Shown piece by piece: positions 9,300 through 17,516 of a DNA stretch of 25,084 nucleotides. This DNA is from Nemertoderma westbladi (lineage: Eukaryota; Xenacoelomorpha; Nemertodermatida; Nemertodermatidae): NCBI GenBank assembly GCA_032718475.1, contig JAUCBJ010006416.1, forward strand, positions 1 to 25,084, read 5' to 3'. Position 1 is the first letter of the stretch; each line of letters starts with the position of its first letter. The notes beneath the pieces are model-generated. The model made no database searches. It was not told the DNA's origin and saw only the letters and a list, made by a program, of their open reading frames with translations. Made by a program: the position numbers and the translations under genes.

Positions 9300-10712
9300 T
9301 TAGGAATGCTGTGCCGGCTTGTCAACAAAATTGCACCGCCACAACTCCCTATCACCCATGACATTTGCTAGATCATCCGCATCTTTAAGGCCAGTGTCCT
9401 TTAAGATGCGTCTCAAGAAAGTCATGGGCTGTCCACCATGCTTATTCACTCCATGAGGCTGCCAAAGTACAAGATTATGCACTGGCTGGTCCTCACGGCG
9501 AAAGCAATGTCCTGCAAAGCGGAGGCGATTTTGTTCTAGTGTCAAGCTTGGGGGAACCAATAAGACACCTCCAATGTTATATAGTGTCTGGTTGGAGATG
9601 TGTGCATTGTACTTGACACAATGAACCCGGCGTAGCATTCTTGTGAATGTGCCATCCAGAGATTTGGTGTCCTCAGCAGTTAGAGCCCAGCATGGACTCC
9701 CGTAGAGGAGTACTGGAACTACTGCTGCTCTAAATAATCGGACCTTAAGTTTCCGATTAATTCTCGGTGACTTCCAAATCCTGGAAAGCCTATTCAAAGC
9801 TGCCCATGCCTTTCCCTTACGTATTCGAAGGTCCTCACCTGACTTCCGGATCCATGATCCCAGGTAACAGAAGTCGTCCACATGCTCAAGCATACCATCC
9901 TTTGAGCTTATGCTCATCCGATCAGAGACTTGCTGAGGACTTTCAAAGTTAACTGTCAGAATTTTGGTCTTTCTGGAGTTAATAAAAAGACCAACACTAG
10001 AAGCAGCATGTTCTAATGAGCTGAGGAGCCGTTGGGCTCCCTCTAATGATTCTGAGAGTACTCCTAAGTCATCAGCAAAGTCTAGATCAGTTAGGTACTT
10101 GGCAGGATTTCCTCGACTTCTGGAGCCAGTAGGTGGAGTTATCATCACCCCATCATCATTATGATGATCTAAGGACATGCGTAGAACATAGTCAACCACA
10201 ATAATGAACAAGAATGGTGCAAGTGTGTCTCCTTGGAGGACGCCCCATAACACTTCAAATGGTTCTGTGTCACCGTCAACAGTAGACACAAATGTTGTCG
10301 AACCATCGTATACTGATCTGATTGCTGCAATAATTTCATCAGGAATCCCATATAATGAAAGTATGCTGAACATACGTGAGCGAGAGACAGAATCAAAGGC
10401 CTTGAAGAAGTCAACAAAGATAACAGCCAGATGCCTGTCTTTCTTTTTTGATAATTCTTCAATTATCCTTCTAAGTGCCAAAATGGGCTCCATGGTCCCA
10501 CGAACTTTACGGAACCCATTCTGATTTCCACGGAGCAGTCTCTCAATGGGATCCCTGATGCGATTTAATAGAATCCTATTGTATAGCTTTGCAGCAATCG
10601 AGATCAATGAGATTCCCCGAAAAGAACCATAGAGTGTTAGGTTGCCCTTCTTGGGAACTGGCACCAACTTATTTGTTTTCATTTCTTGTGGGACTCTTGT
10701 TGTTCGGTACAT
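9300..10712 (-). CDS. LINE reverse transcriptase, C-terminal part (470 codons)
   Basis: Reverse transcriptase that would copy LINE RNA at a nicked chromosomal target. Visible motifs, counted from the first Met at 10712: an RT entry block with RGISL at 32-36; motif A with FVDFFKAFD (Asp101); motif B with GVLQGDTLAPFLF (157-169); and the catalytic FADD box at 212-215. A long C-terminal region with YLGSWI, LLYGS and the RLRFAGHCFRRED block follows. The ATG is not the natural start. It is an internal codon at the insertion point, and the frame continues into 22901-23989 once the LTR insert and one target duplication are discounted. RT residues look intact, but the gene is interrupted and cannot be expressed as one protein. 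Confidence 0.85.
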   Translation of the reverse strand: MYRTTRVPQEMKTNKLVPVPKKGNLTLYGSFRGISLISIAAKLYNRILLNRIRDPIERLLRGNQNGFRKVRGTMEPILALRRIIEELSKKKDRHLAVIFVDFFKAFDSVSRSRMFSILSLYGIPDEIIAAIRSVYDGSTTFVSTVDGDTEPFEVLWGVLQGDTLAPFLFIIVVDYVLRMSLDHHNDDGVMITPPTGSRSRGNPAKYLTDLDFADDLGVLSESLEGAQRLLSSLEHAASSVGLFINSRKTKILTVNFESPQQVSDRMSISSKDGMLEHVDDFCYLGSWIRKSGEDLRIRKGKAWAALNRLSRIWKSPRINRKLKVRLFRAAVVPVLLYGSPCWALTAEDTKSLDGTFTRMLRRVHCVKYNAHISNQTLYNIGGVLLVPPSLTLEQNRLRFAGHCFRREDQPVHNLVLWQPHGVNKHGGQPMTFLRRILKDTGLKDADDLANVMGDRELWRCNFVDKPAQHS

Positions 10713-10714
10713 GT
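10710..10714. repeat. 5-bp target site duplication, left copy
   Basis: CATGT immediately before the 5' LTR, repeated exactly at 22901-22905 immediately after the 3' LTR. Five bp is typical for BEL/Pao integration. The preceding A and the last LTR base make a 6-bp ACATGT reading possible. Confidence 0.85.
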
Positions 10715-10769
10715 TGTAAAGGCTTTTGCGGATCTAACTAGTTATTTTCCCCGCAAAGTACTCTGTAGG

Positions 10770-10890
10770 TGTTTTAACGGACATAAAAAGCCGTTTCCTT
10801 ACTGTACCGGTGTTTTAGTGGACATAAAAGCCATTTCTTCTATATGTGTACTTTAGCGGACATAACTAACTGTGTACTTTAGCGGACATA
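10770..10890 (+). promoter_or_regulatory. four repeated GCGGACATAA motifs in U3
   Basis: Near-copies of TGTNNTTTAGCGGACATAA start at about 10770 (AACGGACATAA), 10811 (AGTGGACATAA), 10846 and 10872 (both AGCGGACATA). They sit near the LTR start, where U3 enhancers are expected. The same set is in the 3' LTR about 11,001 bp further on. A binding role is inferred from repetition only. Confidence 0.45.
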
Positions 10891-11294
10891 TCTAGCGATC
10901 TTATGTCGCAATAGCCAAAATCCTCTTGACACAGTGTAGTTACTATGACGACGGCTAACAGCTGATCTGTACACGTGGAGCTTTTTCTTTGTTCTCTGTC
11001 GTTTCTTTGTTCGGTCGACCAATCAGAGCGTTTTTTGACTCTGTGTTGGAGGTTGTATACAGAAACTCATGAATTGAGTCAGTATGTGTATTTTGTCCAC
11101 AGCCAGAAGACCGGCTTTGGAACCTCTGTGTTTTCAGTCTTTAGCCCAACATTAGTAGGCTTAATTATAGAACGTATATCTGTTATCTCACTCACCTAAT
11201 CATATTGTCAACTACAAACACCGCATTTTTACTGCTATTTACTGTCGGTTATTCATTATATCAGTTGATGGAATATTATTATATTTGGAATATC

Positions 11295-11302
11295 TATAAA
11301 TA
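11295..11302 (+). promoter_or_regulatory. candidate TATA box in 5' LTR
   Basis: TATAAATA roughly in the middle of the LTR, also present in the 3' LTR at about 22296. Position suits a U3/R promoter, but no initiator or start site can be shown, and the LTR is AT-rich. Confidence 0.3.
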
Positions 11303-11914
11303 ATTACAAAACCCTCAATCTTCTTGATATACTGAAGGTAAGAGAGACCGGTTACATATAACGATTGCGACTTACATTAAAGTGGTTCTGAAGTGAATCT
11401 AATGCTATTTCATAGGCACTACATGTATTGGTTGTTGTTCTCCTTATATGTGACTAAAATTAGTGAAGGTCGGCAGATCGGTGTGCAGCATTGTGCAGTA
11501 TTGTGTATGATTGTGACTGATAACAAAGCATCTCCTAAAGAATGCGCCATATACGTGAATCCATAGCCATCCCATTGTGTCTAGTTTAAGTCATAACTCT
11601 GTTTACATATTTAGAGCGCCACGTCCTAAAGGAACTGTTAATATTTCCCGAAAGTGAATAATATTTGTCAGAGATTATATATTACGATCAGTCGAATAAT
11701 ACAGTAGGCCTACACCGCAATACGGTTAGGCTTCCGAATCCAGTCTCCCGGGTATATCCAGCGGGTGAATGGTCGCGCATAGACTGGCTTCGGCTAATGT
11801 AGTGTATCAAATACTCGTCATAGGCTAAAGACGATTTATTATCTAGAAGACATCCCAATTTGGCAGGTTAAACTGCTAAAGGTCTGAAAGCGCGTACAAT
11901 AACAGATATAGCTT

Positions 11915-11939
11915 CTTTATTGCAACGTAGGCAATAAAG
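11915..11939 (+). other. hairpin just inside the 5' LTR
   Basis: CTTTATTGC (11915-11923) pairs perfectly with GCAATAAAG (11931-11939) around a 7-base loop. It lies 16 bp after the LTR, where priming and packaging signals usually are. Function is inferred from position. Confidence 0.5.
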
Positions 11940-12180
11940 CTGAAGTACCGGCCAACCGGTACCCAGTAGGCTTGACTACCTAACCACCCGGACCGGTACT
12001 TACAGCAGTACAGGTACAGCAGTATTATTCGATTTTGATAATTGTATACCGGTAGGCCCTAATATTTAATCAGGGACTGCAGCCCTGGTTTTTTATTGGG
12101 ATTTTACTTATTTCTGTCAGTTTTATTTACTTGTAGGTTAATATTGAGCAGAAGGCGTGTAAGCCTGCTCAGATTGTACA

Positions 12181-12760
12181 GATAATTTGTAGGCTGGACT
12201 GTTGTCTGACTGTTGTTAAGTCTGAGGGGACTGTAGTGTGTGTAGAGCGTATGTCCGAAAAAGTACTAGTTAGGAAAGTAGGGGCTTCCAGTGCTGTGAG
12301 GTAAACCCCCTCGAAAGAATAAGTCGTACTACTCAGTTAGAACGCATACTAACTAACCATTTCGGAGTCTGCATATACTGTAGTTTATTTAGGCTTGATA
12401 GTAGTCTGCCAGCGTTTGGTCTGTACTTTGTATGTGTAGTCTGTACGGGTAGCGTAATATTTCTTATTTAGATAATTTGTAGGCTGGATTGTTGTCTGGC
12501 TGTTGTTAGGTCTGAAGAGATTGCAGTGTGTGTAGAGTGTATGTCCGATAAAGTGCCAGTTAGGAACGTAGGGGCTTCCAGTGCTGTGAGGTAAACCCCC
12601 TCGAAAGAATAAGTTGTACTACTCGGTTAGAACGCATACTAACTAACCATTTCGGAGTCTGCATATACTGTAGTTTGTTTAGGCTTGATAGTAGTCTGTC
12701 AGCATTTGGTCTGCATTTTGTTTGAGTAGTCTATACACGTAGCGTAATATTTATTATTCA
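12181..12760 (+). repeat. 290-bp tandem duplication in the leader
   Basis: Units 12181-12470 and 12471-12760 both start GATAATTTGTAGGCTGGA and end with AGCGTAATATTT plus a T-rich tail. They share GTAGGGGCTTCCAGTGCTGT, GGTAAACCCCCTCGAAAGAA and AACGCATACTAACTAACC. Non-coding. Divergence of roughly 7-8% (by eye) makes the duplication older than the LTR pair. Confidence 0.9.
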
Positions 12761-13140
12761 GAGTTTATGCGATTATTCGCAACATTCATATCCCCAAGTT
12801 TATTCCTACAGTAATTGTGCTTGTTGTACATACCGTTATAGTTAAATTAACCCCGGTACTACATCAGGGCTGCTTGGCGTAGGTAAAGACTGGTGATTTT
12901 GTGCCCCGGTCACTCCAGCAGATACCGTGGTTCTTTTAGCTGTACAAGTATTTCTAACTGCTGATTATTTGTTGCATAAGTACTTGTACCTAATTTAGGG
13001 TTTAGTGTACAGTGCTTTCCGAAGGTAATTAGTGTGTAGGCAGTATATTTGTGTTGTAAAGTGGTTAATAGGCACGTTGGTTCTGGTAGACCGCGGTAAT
13101 TAACTTCTAGGTAGGAACACTCCGTGATACATAACGTAGT

Positions 13141-13164
13141 ACTTATAGCGATACGGCTATAAGT
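13141..13164 (+). other. 9-bp perfect hairpin in the leader
   Basis: ACTTATAGC (13141-13149) pairs with GCTATAAGT (13156-13164) around the six-base loop GATACG. It could be an RNA structure of the leader. No further support. Confidence 0.4.
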
Positions 13165-13533
13165 CGTCAGACGGTGGTATTTTCCTATCTGGACAACGCA
13201 ATATATTTACTACTGCTTGTTATTTTCAAATACCGTAGTACCCTGTCCGTTGTAATAACCAGATATCCTAACCCTTTGTTGGGCTGGTTTGTAGACTTCT
13301 TGTAAAATTACCCTAAAAATTCGTACGTGTAATTTTTTGTGTTTATTTAGAGATTGTAATCTCACCCTGAATTGTACGTAATTTGTAGTAATAAGTAACT
13401 TAGGTAAATTAGAATTATTTGTTTTAGTGTCCAACAAGTAGCACTTCACTAAGAGCGCACAGCTTCTGTGTAGTGACTCCTTCCCAGAAATAATAACATT
13501 TATTTCAAATATTGATAAAACCCATTATACGGG

Positions 13534-13999
13534 TATATGTGGCTGGCCACGAGAAAAGGGACCTTATGTCGCAAAACCTGATTCTGAGATAATCGCGTTT
13601 AAAGTTTCCCTCTATTTTTGAACAAATTTAATTGGATTATCAAGTTAGAAATGTATAAAACGATGCGGGAAATTCAAATTGGTTCTGATATTCAAGATAC
13701 CTAGGAAATAACTAATTACAGGAAGCAATATAAGATGTTGCAGTGTTGTATATAACACTGTTTTAGTGTTTTCATGTCTGAATGTAGGACTTTAATAAAA
13801 GGTACTAATACGGGTAGGTAGGAAAAGAGCTACCCGAATCACCTTCACATAAATCGCTATAACTTTTTTTTGGAAATAGATATTGAGACACCGTTTTTTT
13901 TGTTAAAATCTCTGTAAAATTCTGCATCTCATAGGCCTAATAACTCCAAATCGACCTCCGGTAACATAAGGTCCCTTTTCTCGTGGCCAGCCACATATA
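13534..13999. mobile_element. MITE-like element with 36-bp terminal inverted repeats
   Basis: 13534-13569 (from TATATGTGGCTGGCCACGAG to CTTATGT) is the exact reverse complement of 13964-13999. The 466-bp unit has no ORF. It is bounded by TA-rich sequence compatible with a TA target duplication, as in Tc1/mariner-type MITEs, although the TATATAT run on the right blurs the edge. It sits within the leader of the LTR element. Superfamily is unassigned. Confidence 0.75.
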
Positions 14000-14168
14000 T
14001 ATATTATAAATCAACTCAAACCGATTTATAAATAGTAGGCCTGTCATACAACAATTAGGTCTTAATGTCAGTTGGACTACTGCTGGTTAAATCACGGTAA
14101 TCAAGTAAAGTAAAGTAACCAAGTAACCCCTAAAATTCAGAAATTCAATTATTCTAAAATAATTGACA

Positions 14169-14415
14169 TACCGGTATTTACAATAGGCTTATTATATTTA
14201 TTTCCATAAATTTAGGCCGAAATTATACCGGTATTCTGTAATTAATTCTAGTCCATAATTATACTTATATACACTATAAGTGTAAGCTGTATACCGGTAT
14301 TCACGATAGGCCTATTATATATTTATATATATTTGCGCTGAAATTACATACCGGTATTCTGTGACAAATCTAGTCTGTAATAATACTTATATATATACTA
14401 TAAGCATACCGGTAT
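14169..14415 (+). repeat. degenerate ~120-bp tandem repeats with ATACCGGTATT
   Basis: ATACCGGTATT recurs at about 14168, 14291 and 14406 as unit starts (spacing 123 and 115 bp), with another in the middle of each unit. Units share AATAGGCYTATTATAT and TAATACTTATATA blocks. AT-rich and non-coding, just upstream of gag. Confidence 0.7.
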
Positions 14416-14556
14416 TCTAATATATTATACATATACATATAACGCTACACTGAGTAGCAGTATCGGTAATTAATTACTAGGCTAACAGTTGATACTGAAT
14501 TACTAGACTTGCTTTAACTGTAATATAGCAGTAGGCATTCAACTGTACAAACAAAC

Positions 14557-17514
14557 ATGTCTGACACAAAACGGGCACTGTCAGATAGTCTTTTGGAAGG
14601 TGTTAGAATGAGTCTTAGACTTGGACAATGTCTTGAAAGGATCTGTGACCAAGATCAAAGTATAGAACATCCCAGACCAAAGTCCAAGTCCCCTACTGTA
14701 GGAAAGGTCATCCCTTCAGTAGTAGTGTCAGACCCTAGGCTAGTTAAGGATAGACAATTAAAGCAACGGCAAGTAGAAGCGGAAAGAAAAGCGGCAGCTG
14801 CAGCAATAAAAGCAGCAAAGGCAGAGGCAAAGGCGGCAGCTGCAGCAGTAGAGGCTGAAAGAAAAGCGGCAGCTGCAGCGGCAGAAGCGGAAAGAAAAGC
14901 GGCAGCTGCAGCAATAGCAGCGGAAAGAAAAGCGGCAGTGGCAGCGGCAGAAGCAGATAGAAAAGCGGCAGAAAGAAAAGCGGCAGTGGCAGAAGCAGAA
15001 CTAAGAGCATCTGAAGAGACCACCCAACTAGAGCTGGAAAAACTTCAGGCGGAACAAGAATACTTGAAGAAACAAAGGACAGCTATAGTTGCAACTCAGA
15101 TACGGTTACTGAGTCGATATACTTCCAGAAGACAGGGATTTGCCTCCTCCGATGAAGGTGATATGAGAGATCCCGAAGGTAGAGGTAATAAATCTCGTTC
15201 AAGCGGACGTAGACGGATGCTCAAGCGGACGTTACCTCCTGAGGTGAGAATGCAACTGGATAGTGTAGACTTAGGTAGTACAGAACCCACAGACCAAATT
15301 ATTAGATTAGAAAGACTCCCTACTATAGTAGATGAACCTGAAATAATTAGGCCTGTTCTCGAAGCCACCCCTTCAGAGAGAGAGACACCTGTACTCCCAG
15401 AACCTACCTCTAAATTCCCTTTGCACAGCACGAAACTACCTGTGCCCAACAGAACCACCCCAGAAAATGTTCATGTCCTGGACTCCGAGCGAAATATTAA
15501 TGATTTGTTGCCCGTTGTCCCTCGTCCACCCGCTACAACGTTGGCGCCTCCCGCTTCGGCGGTCGAGTGGGTAGATGAGGGACTACGGGAGATGGGTCTC
15601 CTGCTCGGGCAGTTGAGGGAACACCGCAAGTGCTCCTCTCAGCAGGTCCGGGAGATGGAAGGAACTGTTCAGCAGTTCAAGGGCACAGTAAGGGAAAGTA
15701 GGTTAGAGTTGCAAGAGGTGCAGCAGAGTATCGCATTAGAACGCGACAAATTAGTAAATACCCAAAGGGGTATACCACCAACCCCGGTAACAATGTGTCA
15801 ACCTGTTAGGTCTGAAGTATTTCATGCGCAAGGTGTGGAGCCTACACGCATCTATACTGCTAGTGAAGTAGAAACTCCTATAGTGAACCCTATTAAGGGT
15901 AATTATAAACCTGTTGACAATGATATTCCATATAGACCTGATCATAATCCGAAAAATTTATATACCGATAACTCGATATTAAATAACACGATGGCCCAAG
16001 AAAGTTTTACACGTCAAATGGCTAGAACAGAAGCCCGTCAAGCGGTAAAGGTGGGAGAGATCGTCAAGTTCAATGGAGATGAGATGAAATGGTTACCTTT
16101 TAATGAATATTACAAAGATAACATACAGAACTCTGTGCTATCTAACGGAGAGAAACTTAGATTCCTCATCGAGTGCTTGGAAGGATCTCCCAAGTTAATG
16201 GCGTTAAAGTTTATTGGACATCCAGATGGATTAAGACAAGTTTGGGATACCCTAAACATCAGGTATGGTAATAGGAATAACATAGCTAGGTATTTGTATG
16301 CAAAATTGGTAGCGCCCCGAAAATTCATTAGCAGCGGGATTATAGAGTTTTCCGATGAGATTCAGGAGATCTGTAGACAATTAGATTGGCTAGGTAAGTC
16401 TCATGAATATCAGAGTTCTATGGTTATTGGAGCCGTGGCCTCTACTTTACCTAAGGGTGGAGTAGGTACACGCTGGGATAAGAAAGTGTTATATATGATG
16501 GAACATCAAAGACGAGACCCTACCATGGCTGATCTCATGTCATTCTTAGATGGAGAAGTAAAATTACAGCTCCTAAAGCAGTCCAGAGAGAAGACACCGG
16601 AAAATAAGGTAAGTGAGAAACCCGTTTCTAGGAGAAGGGTAATACCAGTGTGTTATACAGACGACGGCGAAAGCCAGGCTTCTCAAGAGGAAGACAGCGG
16701 GAAAGACACTGAAAGATCTTACTATGACAACAAAGCGCCTAAGGACGTAAGTAAATTCAAGTCTCGAACCAATGACAGGAGAGAACAGGTAAGAAAAACT
16801 CCTCCTACGTCTCCTAAGAGAATTCATGTAAGAAAGCCCGAGGAAAGAACGAGTGTGCACAACGTTACCCAGAGTAAGGTAAGTAACCTCAAACCAAAAT
16901 GTGTGCTGTGCGACGGGCCCCACCGTTTGAATATGTGTGATAAATTCCTAAAGAAATCATTAAAGGATAGACGTGAAGTCATGTGGGATAAGCGGTTGTG
17001 TTATAATTGCCTCAGACGAGGACACCAACGGCGAACCTGTTACTCCGACGCAAGGTGTGCAAAGTGTGGCGCAAAACATCATATCTTGTTGCACACGGAA
17101 TTCGAACGAAACAGCCCGAGTCAGGTAAGTGAGTCCGAACTACATGTCCAATTCAGTGATGTGAACGACACTGACCAATATTCTGAGATGGAAGGATTCT
17201 ATACGGACGAATTCTCCGACGAAAACGAATCCTGTTACCTGATAAATACCGCAGTGTATCGAGCACTTACGTATGAAAAGGACACCGACAGCGAGCTCCC
17301 CCTAACTACTTCTGACCGACAACCATCTTGGAAAGCACCAACTTCCAATGTAGGAATCCGAGAATTTCCAGTAGTACAGTTAAGGGTCCACGGACTTAAA
17401 AGGAGTTATACAGTGAACGCCCTCCTTGACTCCGGTAGCACAGGAACATTCATCGACAAAGAACTAGCCGAAGACATCTTTGCTGGACAACCCAAAAGTT
17501 CCGAACTAAGTTAA
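14557..17514 (+). CDS. gag: gag plus start of protease, BEL/Pao type (985 codons)
   Basis: Structural protein that would form the retrotransposon particle and bind its RNA, with the beginning of the protease at its C-terminus. Residues about 72-175 are an Ala/Glu/Lys/Arg-rich predicted coiled coil built from repeats of the type AERKAAAAA. About 505-670 resemble the DUF1759 gag domain (NGDEMKWLPFNEYYK near 506). About 779-845 hold three Cys/His zinc-binding groups: CVLCDGPH, LCYNCLRRGH and CAKCGAKHHILLH. The protease active-site segment LLDSGSTGTFID has its catalytic Asp at 958. The ORF stops at 17514, soon after that motif, while the rest of the protease is in the next ORF in another frame. 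The start ATG at 14557 follows the non-coding leader; it is the first Met of a long open frame. BEL/Pao elements normally have one gag-pol ORF, so the break is either a programmed shift or a mutation. Confidence 0.85.
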   Translation: MSDTKRALSDSLLEGVRMSLRLGQCLERICDQDQSIEHPRPKSKSPTVGKVIPSVVVSDPRLVKDRQLKQRQVEAERKAAAAAIKAAKAEAKAAAAAVEAERKAAAAAAEAERKAAAAAIAAERKAAVAAAEADRKAAERKAAVAEAELRASEETTQLELEKLQAEQEYLKKQRTAIVATQIRLLSRYTSRRQGFASSDEGDMRDPEGRGNKSRSSGRRRMLKRTLPPEVRMQLDSVDLGSTEPTDQIIRLERLPTIVDEPEIIRPVLEATPSERETPVLPEPTSKFPLHSTKLPVPNRTTPENVHVLDSERNINDLLPVVPRPPATTLAPPASAVEWVDEGLREMGLLLGQLREHRKCSSQQVREMEGTVQQFKGTVRESRLELQEVQQSIALERDKLVNTQRGIPPTPVTMCQPVRSEVFHAQGVEPTRIYTASEVETPIVNPIKGNYKPVDNDIPYRPDHNPKNLYTDNSILNNTMAQESFTRQMARTEARQAVKVGEIVKFNGDEMKWLPFNEYYKDNIQNSVLSNGEKLRFLIECLEGSPKLMALKFIGHPDGLRQVWDTLNIRYGNRNNIARYLYAKLVAPRKFISSGIIEFSDEIQEICRQLDWLGKSHEYQSSMVIGAVASTLPKGGVGTRWDKKVLYMMEHQRRDPTMADLMSFLDGEVKLQLLKQSREKTPENKVSEKPVSRRRVIPVCYTDDGESQASQEEDSGKDTERSYYDNKAPKDVSKFKSRTNDRREQVRKTPPTSPKRIHVRKPEERTSVHNVTQSKVSNLKPKCVLCDGPHRLNMCDKFLKKSLKDRREVMWDKRLCYNCLRRGHQRRTCYSDARCAKCGAKHHILLHTEFERNSPSQVSESELHVQFSDVNDTDQYSEMEGFYTDEFSDENESCYLINTAVYRALTYEKDTDSELPLTTSDRQPSWKAPTSNVGIREFPVVQLRVHGLKRSYTVNALLDSGSTGTFIDKELAEDIFAGQPKSSELS
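16607..17130 (+). promoter_or_regulatory. cluster of splice-donor-like AGGTAAGT sites in gag
   Basis: AGGTAAGT, the ideal metazoan 5' splice site, occurs at 16607-16614, 16877-16884 and 17123-17130. A near match, AGGTAAGA, is at 16787-16794. All lie in the 3' third of gag. They could serve splicing to the distal 3' ORF, where an acceptor-like ATAGCAG ends at 20272 just before its ATG. No transcript evidence is available. Confidence 0.35.
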
Positions 17515-17516
17515 AC

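Larger units (their letters stand above)
9258..10714 (-). mobile_element. LINE A, 3' part (non-LTR retrotransposon)
   Basis: The 3' portion of a minus-strand LINE. It holds the RT and C-terminal region and ends, on the minus strand, in CCGATCCTAGTAGTAGTA. A short trinucleotide-type tail of this kind is common in RTE/CR1-group LINEs. The rest of the same element lies at 22901 onward. The two parts were separated by the LTR retrotransposon at 10715-22900. The conserved C-terminal 'RLRFAGHCFRRED' region and RT type resemble endonuclease-reverse transcriptase LINEs abundant in invertebrates; the exact clade is not resolved. Confidence 0.85.
10715..11898 (+). repeat. 5' LTR
   Basis: 1184 bp, from TGTAAAGGCTTTTGCGG to GCGCGTACA. 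Matches 21716-22900 almost completely. Visible differences (5' vs 3' LTR): TGTACCGG/TGAACCGG, CATATCTAG/CATAACTAG, GACGACGG/GACGATGG, CCCATTGTGTCTAG/CCCGTTGTTTTCTAG and the terminal GTACA/GAACA. A 74-codon ORF is shared by both LTRs but has no ATG start and no recognisable protein. Confidence 0.9.
11899..14556 (+). other. long 5' leader of the LTR element
   Basis: 2.66 kb between the 5' LTR and gag with no convincing ORF. It contains a hairpin just inside the LTR, a 290-bp tandem duplication, a second hairpin, a MITE-like insert and degenerate ACCGGT-containing repeats. No TGG-starting primer-binding site is visible directly after the LTR, so the primer tRNA cannot be assigned. Confidence 0.7.

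Noticed and set aside
10169-10524. ORFs overlapping the LINE RT in other frames on both strands
   Set aside because: They shadow the RT frame, which carries the catalytic motifs.
10975-11199. 74-codon ORF present identically in both LTRs (also 21976-22200)
   Set aside because: It starts without ATG and its duplication is explained by the LTRs themselves. No domain or other sign of coding.
14655-15023. Minus-strand Leu/Ala/Ser-rich ORFs opposite gag
   Set aside because: They are the antisense readings of the AERKAAAAA repeat region; low complexity creates long open frames by chance.
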